From Aphis gossypii (lineage: Eukaryota; Arthropoda; Insecta; Hemiptera; Aphididae): DNA of 64,000 bases. Under the pieces are notes generated by a model. That model did not search any database. It saw only the letters and a program-made list of their open reading frames with translations, and was not told where the DNA came from. Shown one piece after another: positions 29,301 to 42,572 of the stretch. The position numbers and the translations under genes were made by a program. Within the stretch, counting starts at the first letter, position 1. Every line of letters starts with the position of its first letter. Where the stretch lies: contig NC_065530.1 in the NCBI RefSeq assembly GCF_020184175.1, forward strand, positions 71,091,260-71,155,259, read 5' to 3'.

Positions 29301-29871
29301 CATTGGAGTGAATAGGAACAAAATTTAAAAAAACTCATTGAAAGTTTCAAGGTAAAACAAATTAATACTGAAATAAAAACCATAATGATTGTTCAAAGTA
29401 AAAAAATAATAATAATGCAGTGGGTGACAAACTTGTTATTGCAAGTAAATTTAAAATTAAACCTAATTCTTTGACTAATTTATTTAAAGTAATGTTTTAA
29501 GAATAAAGGAAAATAATAAACATGAATTGCAGTTATTTACATTCATTAATAACATGACTGTTTAATAAATTATTGGAATTATTTGTTTGCTTAAAAACAT
29601 ACTAAATAAAATCTGTTTTTTTTTTTTACTACAAATAAACCATTCAAACGTACAAATGTTGCTAAAATATCTTTCATAAATTATGTTTGAAATGACTATT
29701 TTAATATTATAAGTATTATTATTCTAAAAAATATATATTTAATACTTATTTACATGATATAAAATTCATATTTTGCTGAGGCTTTATTAGAAAATACAAA
29801 CATAAAGTTCTACTACATAATAAAAATATATTTCAATTCTTACCAAGTACATGTTAACAGCAGAAGTATAA
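26312..29871. other. Convergent 3' region between LMTK (+) and SRPK (-)
   Basis: The two genes face each other across about 3.6 kb. On the + strand AATAAA occurs at 26358-26363 and 27068-27073, both usable for LMTK. On the minus strand AATAAA (TTTATT at 29783-29788) lies 84 nt past the SRPK stop. The rest is AT-rich, with a TTATTATTATT tract near 26845 and several T runs. No third gene is visible. Confidence 0.55.
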
Positions 29872-32705
29872 TCAACATTTTAACCATTCATGTTGTAAAC
29901 ACTGAGCAGCTGTAGCTCTGGCATTTTGATCAAACTCTAACATTGGTAGTAGAAAACCAGTAAATGCCTTAGCATCACTTTCAGGCCATTTGTACTTTTC
30001 TCTTAGTACATCATACAAAAACCAGGGTTTCAAACTACTTATGTTGCGCAATTCTCCACGTTTATTGAAAAACTGAGGTGACTGCTTTCCTCCATCAATA
30101 ACTTTTTTTGGAATCTTACCCAACAACTCTATAATATGAGCAATATGATCTTCATCTCTTGAATAAGCCTCACCCGAATGTGGTTCAAACAAATAATCGC
30201 CAGTTGCCAATTCGAATGCCATACATGCAACACTCCATATATCTGATGATGTACCATAACCGGCTCCAATTAATACTTCTAAAGAACGATACTGTCTAGT
30301 TTGAATATCTTCTGTAAAATGGCGATCTATCCAACATGCATTACCAAGTCGGCTACTTTTACATTTATATCACATATATTAAATGCTGGATCTTCTGAAG
30401 GATCATCACGAGATTTACTTCTAAACAAACGTTTTTTTGATAAAGGTTTATTATTTTTACTAGATTCCCCAGTTCCATTTTCATGTATTGTACTAGTTTC
30501 ATCTGAATTATGATCATTCTCTGTATTAGATTCGTGAACTGGAGAATTTGCCACATTTGGATTAGTACTATCACTACTATAACCATTAGACAGAGATTCA
30601 CTAGCATTTGCATCAACTGTTATTGATTCTTCAGTGGTTTTGACATTATCTGGAAATACAAAATAAAATTAATAGCTACAATAAACCATTTAAAAACATG
30701 TTTGTTTTTTAAGTATGTAGTCTGTGAAATAACATAATATTTTGAGCTAGGTTTTTAAAATAATAAAACATGTAATTTAATTTATATAAAAATATAATAA
30801 AATTGTATTTAACTAATACTTTTTAAATATGAACATAAAATATTAAATACGAATATAATTGACAATAAATTCAATTTTTCAATATTATAGACTATAGTAT
30901 CTTGTTATGAACCGTGTGTATACTTTTGTACCATATGATACATTTAATTTTTAAATTGTAATCAAATAATTTGAACCAAATTTATCTTAAGGTAATGCAA
31001 TACTAAAAATGCATAGTAATTATAATTTAAAAAATTATAAATAAGAATAAATATCCAACTATTGTTAATACATGCCTTTATTATTTTCACCACTAGATTC
31101 TTCATTTTTTTTGGATTCTAGTTCTTCTAATTGTTGCATATGCACTTTGAGAAGTTCAGATTGTCGTTTGACTTTCTTCTTCATTTTTTTTTTCTGATTT
31201 TTAGTCAAATTAGGTTTATTGAGATTACTTTTGGGTGCAGTACTACTAAATGATACAGGCAATTTTTGTCCAGTTTGATGAATCTCAGCTGCCTCTTTTG
31301 CCAAATTTTTTATGTATTTTTCATCGACACATATTAATACATTTTCTGGTTTAATGTCAGTGTGTATTATGTTACATTTTGTATGTAAATAATCTAAGCC
31401 TTCAAGTACCTGTTGTATAATACTCTTAACATTTTGTATTGGTATACCTGAGTAATCACTTTTAATAATCAACTTTAATAAATTATGACCAAGTACTTCA
31501 AATACCATACATATGTGATGACCATTAACACCACTAATTTTAAAATCATTCAATAACATGACTACTCGCTCCCGTTTTTTATCACTAGTATCAGAATCAC
31601 GGACACTTTTCAAAAGTTTTATTTCATCTAAAGCAGTTTCAGTAAAATGAGATGCACTTTTTACTACTTTAAGCGCAACATAACGCTTGTCAGTAAAATC
31701 CCAACATAGCCAAACAGTTGAAAAATGGCCCCATCCAAGTTTTCTTAACACATGATATCTGTAAAAATACAGTAAGTAAAATTAATAATAAATCTTGTTT
31801 TTTTTTTTAATCTTATAAAGTTATAAATATCAAGGTAAATACTTTTAATAATTTTTTTCAAATAGTTTTTTTACCTAACTAATTATAATTAATATACAAT
31901 AATATAAAGGTTTTAAACAGTACTACAATTTATAATAAACAAACTAGCTGATTGTTATCTGCTCTAAATAATGAAAGTATATCACATATTATAATTTGTT
32001 TAAACACAATTTAGCTACAAACACTTTTTATCAATAGATATTTACCCAATAGTAGTTTTCACACTATCAAAATTAGGTACATAGGTAAATATTATGATTG
32101 TAATTCTTCCTATGCTTCTTATATGTATAATAAAAATGTATCCAATGAAAGTAAAACTACCTATTATGTGAGGAGTTATAAAAGATTCAGCTTTTCCCTT
32201 TCCCTACGCTCGCCCCTAATTGTTAACAATTATAAATAATTGATGGAAATGTTTTTTTAGGTACAAAATAAGCAGTTTTTAGTAACATTGTTAGCAATAA
32301 TTATTATAAAAGCTATAGCTTTATTATTCCCAGAATTTTGACTAGGTATAGTAGGTAGTGCCATTGGATTTGTGAGGTAAGAAATAAGAATCTCAAATGT
32401 CCATCTCACCTATTTTGAAATACATCTCCTATTTGTACGGGGTGATAACCACCCTTGCAATAATCGCTAGACTCTTCTTGTTCTTCTTCGTCTGAAGCGT
32501 ACATCTCATCCGTGCCCTCATCAGACTCATTAGATGAAGAATCACTGTCCCTCTGATTCACATGGGACTTAGCCTTGTCTGAACCTTTGTTATTCGGTAC
32601 GGAGGGCAGAGCAGTCTTGCGGTCTTCGTGTGGCTTTTTGGGTAATTTACGCCGTTTCTTTTTAGCCTGTATTGCCAATATCCGCCTGTTCGTGTCCTTG
32701 TTCAT
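29872..32705 (-). CDS. SRPK: SRSF protein kinase (SRPK), 3 coding exons, one-base frameshift in the DLG motif
   Basis: SRPKs phosphorylate arginine-serine dipeptides of splicing factors. The coding exons on the minus strand are 32705-32410, 31758-31076 and 30649-29872. The assumed start MNKDTNRRILAIQAKKKRR resembles SRPK1 N-termini. DYCKGGYHPVQIGDVF precedes the kinase core, which has the glycine loop LGWGHFSTVW, lysine 129 (VALKVVK) and the catalytic loop IHTDIKPENV (Asp233). A charged, lysine-rich spacer of about 170 residues splits the kinase lobes, as is usual for the family. At 30345 the DLG motif breaks: the code reads ADL then VMHVG and a stop, while GNACWIDRHF continues one frame over. 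With one extra G the protein would be 585 residues, the normal family size. The downstream part is intact (SLEVLIGAGYGTSSDIWS to HEWLKC). The second intron appears to start with GC, not GT. A strand-matched AATAAA follows the stop. Confidence 0.9.
30343..30350 (-). other. Site of the one-base frameshift in SRPK
   Basis: On the minus strand the bases read GAC TTG GTA ATG. The single G at 30345 has to serve both as the last base of the Leu codon and as the first base of the Gly codon of the DLG motif. One G is therefore missing relative to the expected DLGNACW. It lies in a short G run, the kind of place where both assembly errors and real indels occur. Confidence 0.85.
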
Positions 32706-33800
32706 CGCCTGCTGTTCCCTGTGACAAAACGCCCAAACGTTTGTTTCAAAAACTTCGTCGGTCACTGCTGTTAAAAGAGACACTCACCGTGTGGTTGTCC
32801 AAGGGCTGCTGACGGACGCGTCGCGAAGACTTGACACGGCAGTGGATGCGAATGATCGAAGGAGCTACGGCTACGGTAGCTATCGAAATCGACGAAGAGC
32901 GTTCGGAACGAGCAAACGAGAGTTTTACGGTGTTTGGAAAGAGCTAGCAATTCGAGGATTTGGAAAACATTAAAACATAAATAAGTACAAAAAAAAAAGA
33001 AAAAACTAAAAGTGTATATATTAGATTGCGCAAAGGGGTCCAGGCTGCCGAGCACACGCAAGTATTGTATGTGATAATGAATGACGACAACGACTATAAA
33101 AATAAATGCAAGCTGAGTGAAGTCAGACTGCGCCGGTGTACACACTGTAAAAGTACAAACGCTTTTGATAACGATGACAACGACGACCACCACCGTCCCA
33201 TCACATCAAACACTTTGCTTATCAGTTATCTGAGATTTTCGCGGACAATAATTATTATATAATGTTTTTATTTTAATAATAATAATAATAATAATAATAA
33301 TACGTCGACGTTTGACGAAAAAATTTCCGAAATTTTCTTCCACGCGCGCACACACGTTAACGCGCACTACGGTATTATGTTTTCTACTCGCCCGGGCGGT
33401 TCGGTAGACGTTTACACCGAGTCTGACACTGGCCCGGTACGGCGGTCGCGCACAGTTTTCGCTTTGAACACATTATTTTGACTATTGTGAAGTCGCCTTT
33501 AAACCGATATACCGACGTCCGACAGTCTTCGCCGTGGCAATATAATATAATATCGTCATCGTTATTTTCGTTACCTAACTTTTTGTTTTTCACCGACCTC
33601 CTCGTTTCGCGTCCTGCAATGACGTCCGCGTGAGAAGACACCGGGTTGCGGAGGCGTACGATCATCGAAGGGTCGGTGACGGCGGAAACAGCATCAGAGT
33701 ACGTTCTTTTCCGTGACCACCCCGTGTGACTGTTCTGCTTGTTTGTACAGTACTGCACATTAATGTGCCCAAGGTACAAGACATGAGACACGTAATAAAT
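32706..33800 (-). promoter_or_regulatory. CpG-rich 5' region of SRPK
   Basis: From the SRPK start codon to about 33.8 kb the DNA is much richer in G+C and CG dinucleotides than the surroundings, with an (AAT)n tract in the middle (33275-33302). It should hold the promoter and the untranslated first exon or exons. On the minus strand a strong splice donor (G|GTGAGT at 32788/32787) sits only about 20 nt before an acceptor-like CTCTTTTAACAG (ends 32768). That is too short for an intron, so the two may serve alternative first exons. The 135-codon open stretch on the minus strand at 33384-33791 shows no known domain and is left uncalled. Confidence 0.45.
33275..33302. repeat. (AAT)9 microsatellite
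   Basis: About nine uninterrupted AAT units within the CpG-rich SRPK upstream region. Confidence 0.9.
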
Positions 33801-36800
33801 CGGCCAAACTCGTAGTTGCTTCCCGGCTGAAACATCATATTTGATATTCTATTAAAATAACTATCAAAATATCGCCCACAGAAATACCGTCATCGTAGGT
33901 AAATCCTCATTACGACGTATCTGTCGACTGCTGTCGGTGCAGTACTGCAGCTAATAGTTATGCGATTGTTCTAGGTCTACATCATTAAAATATTTATCAT
34001 TGATCTCGCTAAAATATACATAAAATTTCAAAATTTTGTTGTATGATAACCGGCCACCCCCTCCATCTAGTACCTATTTATACGTATTATTTTGACGAAT
34101 ACTTCGATTTTGAATTTTGTATTCGTCATGTTTGATATTTCTTTTTATTTACCATTTATGATAATGTATCATGTATGTCCTATATCACGAATTATCATAT
34201 ACTTATATCATAACTCATAACACATTTTATATTTTTATATGCATTTAACACTGGGTGTGGGTATAAATTCAGAGTAAAAAAAACACGACTACTACAACAG
34301 TACTACAACGATTTGTAGACTGTCATTAATCATATTATAATACAAACTGTAGTGATTCAATAGACATCCATTTTTAACCAAAAATAATTATTATAAACGG
34401 TTATCAACGAATATGATTTTAAGGTTTTATTATAATGTTATATCATTAAAAAAAATAATAATAATTGAATAAACGGTCTAATATTTTCATTCTCAATACT
34501 TTTTGAGAACTGTTTTTCACTATTAAGGAATGGGCATAGCCAGACAGTTAACTTTTTTTACTTATTATTTATCGCTAGTTATATAATTATTATTAACCAT
34601 CAATCACTTTTCCACCAATCATCACTACCCAATTGTATAATATTTCCAAGTTACGAGTGTTATTGTGATTATTAAATACCTACCAATATGCGTATTTTAT
34701 ACTATAATATAATATGTAATTTTATTAGCTAGGTAGGTATTGAGTTTTGATATTTTATTTGAGTGTCATCTTATTTAATGGAATGTTTTTATATGGTATC
34801 AACATATCAAATTAATATTAATATTGATTAATAATCAACAAATTACAACTGATGAATTATTTATAAGTTATGAATATTAAATATAAAATTATAAATACGT
34901 ACTTCTTAAAATCATAATCTAATTACCAATCGACAATATTGGTAAATCCAATTTATTTCAGTTAACAAAAATTATAATGCAATGAGTACCTACCACGAAG
35001 ACATAAATTTAGAAAGATAAAAGTCAATACCAACCTAGAGTCAATGATTATTTAAAATTATTCATTTAATAAGTATATTAAAATTTTGAATTATCTGTAA
35101 TATCTGTAATATTAGAAATAACTTTTACCAGTTAGTGTATATTTGACCTTTTGAGTGACTTCGTTTATTAACCATTAAAGTATATTATGACGTATGTTGT
35201 ATGTATCGTCCAAAGTTTTAAAGAGTTCTCACCACTAGTGAATCATAAATATTGTTATATACTTATATGTTAAAAATTTATCGTACAGATACAGATAAAA
35301 TATTTAACTTTAAGTCTAATAATATTATTATATTATCTTTTTTAACCATATTTTTATATTCACCTCTTTCTTTTTGTAAATAATTTCTATCTAATATTGT
35401 ACCCTTTATATTTCTCACAAATACTTAATTGTATTATAGTTTAAATAAAAAAAAGTTCAATAATAGCCAGTAGGTCAATTTATCTTAATATTAATGTTTA
35501 ACAAGATTGGTTGCGGTGGTCGCAAACTCGCAAATTGACTATTCACGTGATCCGGATTTAATTAAAATATTGTATTAACATTTTAATAAATAATAAAAAT
35601 TTATTTTGATGACAATTATATAAACAGTTAATGTACAACCAGATTTGTATGTTTACAACAGATGTAGTTACAGTTGGTTAAATGTTAGTGATGAGTTTTT
35701 TATTATTATTGTTAAATGTATATATTATATAGGTATAGTGAATTTACAAATTCAATTTGTAAAGAGCTAAATTAGGTTTGATAGGTTTGAAAGACATGTT
35801 GTATTGTTAGAAAGGAGTGTCCAATGAAAAAAAAAAAAAAAACCCGTTCTAATCATTTAAAAAAACTTGTGTTATAAATTATTATATGATAACCTATGTC
35901 TCGGGAGGAAAATGGTATATCTTGTTATGAAAATAATTCTTTTAAAGAGTTGTATAAGTTTATAACTCTTATTTATTTTTAGTTATAGATAATTTAAACA
36001 AATTCTACAATTAACTAAAATTAAATGAACTACAACACAAAAAATCTTATTAAGATGTAAATTCATCACAACTAATCACGATATGAACAAATTTGGCCCC
36101 ATTTAACCCCGTACATAAATCTATAAACAATTGAAAATGAAAATTATAAGCTCGAAAATTATGGAAGATACGAAAAGTAAACTTTTAAGGTATTTTAAAT
36201 ATTATTCATAATAAAATAAAATAAACAAAACAATTGTGGTGAATATAATGTTATTTGTAGTTATACACAATTTACTTTAAAAAATGCCAATTTTTGACAA
36301 TTTTTTTACTGTTTTGAATTTAATAAATTTATAATTTGTACAGTTCTGGTTTAATTGTTTACTATTTTAATAATTTATAGCACAATAAAATAGCTTTAAA
36401 ATTTTGGCGATACACCAATAAAAATGCAGTAGGTCTAGTTAAGTTAAAAAAAAAAATTAATGGTCCATAACTGTTAAAATAAAATAACGACTTCATCACT
36501 CTCCATTAAAATTTTTTTTTTGTATAACTAAGATATAGTATCATAATATATGACCACAGAATATATTAAGTATGACTACGCGCGTTAGGCGATCACTTGT
36601 CCCGGGATACGTATAAACTATACCATTTTATTTATCATAAACATGTTTGTGAGAGTGAACTAAGCTTTCTCTACCCAAATTGTGCTTATACTTAGCACCT
36701 TGCAAATACATTTAAATTATTATAAAAGCCTAATAACTTTTCTTCGTACCCTCGGCATTCGAAAGTTGTGGAATTTTATTGGTATTTACTATTTCCTATT

Positions 36801-39292
36801 TCCTGCAAGGCTGTAAAAGCATAATAATTCATTGGTTATTTAACAAACCTACTCATACATATTATACCGCTATCCCTAAACATAATAAAGCAATGTTTAT
36901 ATTATTATGAGTTAAAACGGCAAATGGAAAAAAAAAACACTAAAATTAGTTTGATCAGAGAATAAATTAAATTTATTCTGTGGCACATAATGTAATATGA
37001 AATACGATGTTTATTGTATATAAATAATCAGTTGCTAAACAATAATCTTCCGCTTCGAAAGAGGATACACCAAATCAACATTTTATTGTTCATTTATCCT
37101 AATGCTACAAAACAAAATTGCACAATGCTAGGTGTATAATAAAATTAATAATACAATGAATAATGATTAGATATAATGAGGTATGGTTAGTATTATTATT
37201 TATTATATATTATAAAAGTGCCTATTGTGAATTCAAGTTAATATTTGAACATATAGGTACATAATATGCTTTTATAATGCTGCTTTTTGTTATATAATAG
37301 TCAAAGAAAAAAATTTTTTGACTAGATTGAGTACCTAATAATTTGTTTTAAACAATATAATCCCGAAAGTATTTAGGCTTGCAAAAATATTTAAGTGTTC
37401 TCTTTAATTTTGATTATAGGTCAATCAGATCTAATTTTAGACTGAAGCCTAGCTTATTACTGTTTGGATTTTCGGAATTCCGTGTCGGAGAAAAAGACAA
37501 AAATAATTGGCGCACATAATTTTCTTTATTTTATTGATGTAAACGCTATATTATGATTCTAATCCTTGGACTTTTACAATTTATTTTCCTAAAAACAAAA
37601 ATTCAAACAAATCACTGATGGTCACAATGTTTTATACATTTTCACGTAATGTCAGTGATAAATCAATAAAAATACTAACTACATTATATAAAATGCGTAA
37701 ACTAATTAAAAGTACATTTCTTAAGTCAAAATTCTCCCGGTGAGAAGATTCTTTATTTTGCTGGAACACCTGTCTTTTTTCTTAGTTTACGTTATACGTC
37801 ACTTAATTCAGTTATTGTTCTAATATATTATATGAAACAGGGTTTGAGTCATAAATAGTTTTGATTTCATGACAAAAAAATCGTTTTTAAAAATATGAAT
37901 GTTTGACAGTATTTCTCACTTTCTCTGTATATTATACTTGTTCCCAACTAGAACAATAAAATATTGGAAGACTTGAATTTTCAAAACAAACAGGTATTAT
38001 ACGTGATGTATTTATTGAAGTTTTTCTCTTTACATTGAACTTTAAAGGCACGTTAATTAATTAACATAGCTTATAAATATAATTATTAATATTTTATGTT
38101 TAGATATTTATATTTTATATTTTGAATTGTTATATATTTTTAAAACTAAATAATTAAAGGCATATTAATGCATTCTATATTATTCATGTGTTAGTTCACT
38201 CATAATTATTATAATATTAAAATGACATGTAAAACAAATAATGATGGAAAATTATTTTTATACATTCAAAAAGATGTTGTATTTACAGGTGAGTGATCAT
38301 TAATTGAATCGGTTTGCCAAACAATCCATATACCTATCCCAATAATTAATAAGTATTTAGTTTCCGAAATAATAATAATTGACTTGCTGTCAAAGATTAT
38401 AATTCGTAAATCATAAAATAAAAATAGATAATTTAATATTTTGTATTGTGGTATAAATGTATAATTATAATTATAATAATTACCTCATATAGCGGTTAAC
38501 AAGATTTATCGTTGACGTGAATAAATAATATATACCTACTTAGGTTTAGCAATACGTCACAATAATATGATTGATGATGATGCAATCAAAAAGTACGAAA
38601 TGATAATTTATTAGTAAATCAATTTAGATATTGTTACTTTGCCCTATTTAAGATAATATTATTTTTTATATAATAAAAAATAATTCAAAATGGTGAAACA
38701 ATACGAGTTACATACTTATATGCAATATAATTATTTGTTGAAATAATATAACAATTATTTTTGACTAGTGCAGAGTAATTATTATAATTAATTCTGGATG
38801 TAATATAATTAAGTACCTATAAATAATTTTTTTTACAAATTTGAAAAGAATAAATAAAATGTAATTTTTATGTGTGATTTTTATCATGTGGGTTTAATAA
38901 AAGTATATATATCGTATATATTTAAGAAATATATGATATAAGAACATAAATTATAATAATATTTTCCTAGTTTTTTAAATACAATTTTAGATATGAATAA
39001 AATGCAGTGTTTAAATATATTTATTTTTTAAATTTAGTTAGCTAAATCACATTACTATAGTGAAATCTAAAAGACCATATAGCTTATATTAATTAAAATA
39101 GTATTTTATTGATTTTAATATCTCAATATATATTAATTACAAGTTATATGTTATGTGTAATAGAAAAATATTCTTTGTATGTTATTCAATTATTCAGTGA
39201 ATGTTTATTTTTTAATATATTTAAAAACAATACTCTAATTCATATTTTTATTTAAATAGGTATAAAAGGCCACCATTAAAGTGATCAAAATC
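33801..39292. other. AT-rich intergenic spacer between SRPK and GK5
   Basis: The two genes are transcribed away from each other across about 5.5 kb of AT-rich DNA. Stops fill all frames. There is an A-run at about 35827-35842 and no recognisable exon, RNA gene or complete transposon. The promoter of the downstream FGGY kinase must lie at its right end, but it has no CpG-rich block. Confidence 0.55.
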
Positions 39293-42200
39293 ATGGATTA
39301 TATTGCTGCTATTGATGTAGGAACAACTAATTTGAAATGCCAAATTTTTTCGCCAGATTTTCGTGTTATGGGATCTTCTATACAAAAAGTATGTATTTGT
39401 ATATTAGTTTTATATTTATGATGTAGAATTTTGAATTTATATTGTGCAGATAGATAAAAAAATAATATATTGTACATGTTGTTAACTAAAATTAGTTTTA
39501 ACTTTTAAGTGTTAGAAGGCTCCTATATAATTAATACATTTTATGTTTTTTTGATACCCTGCATTTTATTACTATTGTATAATATAATACCTATGTATTA
39601 ATTATATATTAATATGTTATGTATACAATGAGCCTAAAAAGCTGTTTGGAAAGTAATAAGTAGTTTGTAAACTGGCTACCCCATTGCAAAGAGCCTAATC
39701 TTTTGTAAAAAAAACTATTTTTCCATGTAGCCTACAATATAATATATACTCATTATTTATTTTGCAATAGAATTTAAGATGAACATTACAAATGTTAAAG
39801 TTTTTTTTGTAATGTGTATACTATACAACTAATAATATGGATTTTAATTGTTTACAGATTAATATATTAAAACCTTTTCAAGGATGGGAAGAAATTAATC
39901 CAAGTGAACTACAAAATGGTGTAAAACAAGTATTACAAAATGCATTAAAAGGTTTTTAATAATATTAGTTGTTTATATTTTATTTTTAATAACAGCTTAA
40001 TTGCTAGGTATTTAGTATAAAAAAAAAACTAAATTCAATTTTTACACAACTAATTAACCATATCTCGTATTTTTTTTTTTTTTAATATGTAAATAACCTT
40101 TATTTTTTCTATCTATATAACTCAATAATTATTATTCAATGGGGGGGGGGATAATACTATAATAACTTTTTAAGTTTCAAATCATTAATTTAAAATCTTT
40201 TTCTTTTGTTACAAAAATATTTTATTGATAATAATCCAAAAATTTAGTAAAAGTTTAATGGTATAAGAGTATAATTATTTATTAATAAATATATATTTTA
40301 TTAGGTATAAAAAATAAAAATATTTAGTTTAATTTATGGATCTTTTAATAGATGCAGATCTCAAGTCCAATAATATAAAAAGCATAGGTTTGTCTACACA
40401 ACGAAATACATTCATTACTTGGAATAAAAAAACTGGTGAACATTACCATAATTTTATTACATGGGGAGATTCACGATCAAATATAATAGTTAAGGAGTTG
40501 AATAAATCAATAACCTTCAAAGTAAGTACATCTAAATATTAACATGATGTATAAAATTGAATATAAATTTAACTAAAAAATTAATAAATAATAAGTAAAC
40601 TATGATAATTAACTAAATTAATATTTTTATTTTTAGATAGTCAAATATATTTCAAAAATATTATATTTAATATTTGCATCAAAACAACTTAAAGTTGCAA
40701 AATCATTTACATTTTCAAACATACAAGTATAATAATTTAATATGTTATTATATTTTTAATGTACATTATACATTAAATACTAAATAGTATATTATTGTTT
40801 ATAGATTTTGCCTAAACTTTTATGGTTATTACAAAATAATCGAAAATTCAGACAAGATATGAAGAATAATGACGTACAATTTGGCACATTAGATACTTGG
40901 TTATTATATCAAGCCAGCAATGGTAAATTACATGTGACTGACGTATCTTGTGCTAGTGCTACTGGATTGTTTAACTTGTTCACCATGTCTTGGATGCCTA
41001 ATCTTGTGTTTCAATATTTCGGGATCACAAGTACTATACTTCCAAGTATTTGTGATTCAAACATATTAAAGTATTTAATAGATAACAATATAACTTGCAA
41101 AATCTCCAATATTACAATTGCATGCTCGGTGAGTTAACCTCTCTGTGTAATCATTAAACCATCCAATTATTAATTAATAAGACTAATGTTATAATAATAT
41201 AGCTTGCTGATCAATCAGCATCACTGTACGGAACAGGTTCTTTCTCAAAATATACTGCCAAAGTTACAATGGGGACAGGAATGTTTCTAGATATAAACTG
41301 TGGTTCATTACCGGAAGTATGTTTAGGTCAGATAAAACATATTTTTTATTATTATTACCATTAGTTTTTAATATTTTTTAATAAGTTTTATGTCAACTTA
41401 TAAAAACAAATTATCTGGAAATGTGTAAAAATCAATGGATATTTATTTTGTAACTAATACAGTACATATTTTTATAAATAGGTTATTTTCCATTAGTGGG
41501 TTGGACATTGAATGACGATATTTGTTTTTCATTGGAAGCAGTTGATTACAACAGTGGATCATTAATTCAACTTGCAAAATCCATTGGTAAAATGTGTATT
41601 TGAGAAGTTGAATATAATATATTGTGTAAAATACAATTATATTTTTCATTTTAAATACAGGTGGTTTCAATAATCCAAAAGAATTGAATACGTTAAAGCA
41701 AGGGAATGAATTTTCAACTGATAGTTTATTATTTGTATTACCTGAATCTGAGGTGATTAAGTGGTTCTGTGATTTAACACAAAAATATTGAAATTATATA
41801 ACATCAATTATTTTTTAGCCATCCAAATCAATAAGAAGAGATTACAGTTTTATTGGTGTTACGACGTGTACTACAAAAACAGATATGGCATTATCTATTT
41901 TAGAATCTTTTGCATTTAGAATTAAAAAAATATTAGATAATTATCACAATGAAATGCCACAAATGAAATTGAATACTTTATGGTAAATACTTACATAATC
42001 AATACAACTTATATAATAACTTTTAATTTTGTAACTAATTTAAAATTGTACCATTATTTTATAGGGTTGATGGTGGTGTGTCTCGTAATGATTACATTTG
42101 TCAAACAATTGCTAATGTAACATCAACTACAGTTGTAAGAATGAAAAACAGTAATAGAACCGAAGTATCATGTTTAGGTGCAGCTTTCATGGCTGGACTG

Positions 42201-42447
42201 TCTTCTGGTATGTGCTGAAGTGGATTTATTTTTGCTTTGTTAATTAATATGTTAGGAAATGTTATATTTAAGTAACAAAATGTACATATAAATTATTTTT
42301 TTATTATTAGGTGTATGGAAAAATAAAAGAGAATTGGAGAATTTTAGAAACAGAACAGACCAAAAATTTGTTCCAGATAATAATGATTACTTTGCAAATG
42401 AATATAAATACATAAGATGGTTATATAACCAAAAATGTTTGTATTAA
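39293..42447 (+). CDS. Gk5: FGGY-family carbohydrate kinase, glycerol kinase 5-like, 11 exons, 512 aa
   Basis: The product belongs to the FGGY sugar/polyol kinases and is closest to animal glycerol kinase 5, whose substrate is not firmly settled. Exons: 39293-39388, 39858-39951, 40352-40521, 40637-40726, 40805-41128, 41203-41326, 41482-41586, 41661-41752, 41819-41982, 42065-42207 and 42311-42447; every junction keeps frame, giving 512 residues, the usual size. The N-terminal phosphate-binding motif is AIDVGTTNLK. Next come GLSTQRNTFITWN, FGTLDTWLLYQ, the nucleotide-domain ADQSASLYGTG and MGTGMF, and the adenosine motif WVDGGVSRND, then CLGAAFMAGL. The third exon starts at the AG in TTTTAATAG; using the earlier AG would bring in a stop. 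AATAAA at 42516-42521 is a likely poly(A) signal. The gene ends 125 bp from the racemase on the other strand. Confidence 0.9.
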
Positions 42448-42460
42448 AAATACTAACTTT

Positions 42461-42466
42461 TTTATT
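42461..42466 (-). terminator. Poly(A) signal of the racemase gene
   Basis: AATAAA on the minus strand, about 107 nt past the AMACR stop. It lies only 14 bp beyond the GK5 stop codon on the other strand, so a transcript using it would run into the GK5 3' end. Confidence 0.5.
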
Positions 42467-42515
42467 TTTTTGTATTAAAACAAAACGAAACATGATATTA
42501 TGTACAATCTCAAAA

Positions 42516-42521
42516 AATAAA
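42516..42521 (+). terminator. Poly(A) signal of the GK5-like gene
   Basis: AATAAA about 70 nt past the GK5 stop and about 50 bp before the AMACR stop. Cleavage 10-30 nt downstream would make the two 3' untranslated regions overlap. Confidence 0.5.
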
Positions 42522-42572
42522 ACTGTTTAATACATAAAAATATGATGACAAAAGCTTACTTTCTAGCAAAAA

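Noticed and set aside
32771..33193. 140-codon open stretch on the minus strand running to the SRPK start
   Set aside because: Translation begins with a valine/isoleucine run and shows no SRPK features. It is out of frame with the SRPK N-terminus.
33384..33791. 135-codon open stretch on the minus strand, CpG-rich
   Set aside because: CG-rich DNA has few stops by chance. No family resemblance, and it fits the untranslated leader of SRPK.
40141..40150. G10 homopolymer in GK5 intron 2
   Set aside because: An isolated run with no companion signal. Possibly a transposon scrap or an assembly-prone site, but nothing supports either.
40330..40351. Earlier acceptor (TATTTAG) for GK5 exon 3
   Set aside because: It would place an in-frame TAA before the conserved block. 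The AG at 40350-40351 restores the frame exactly.
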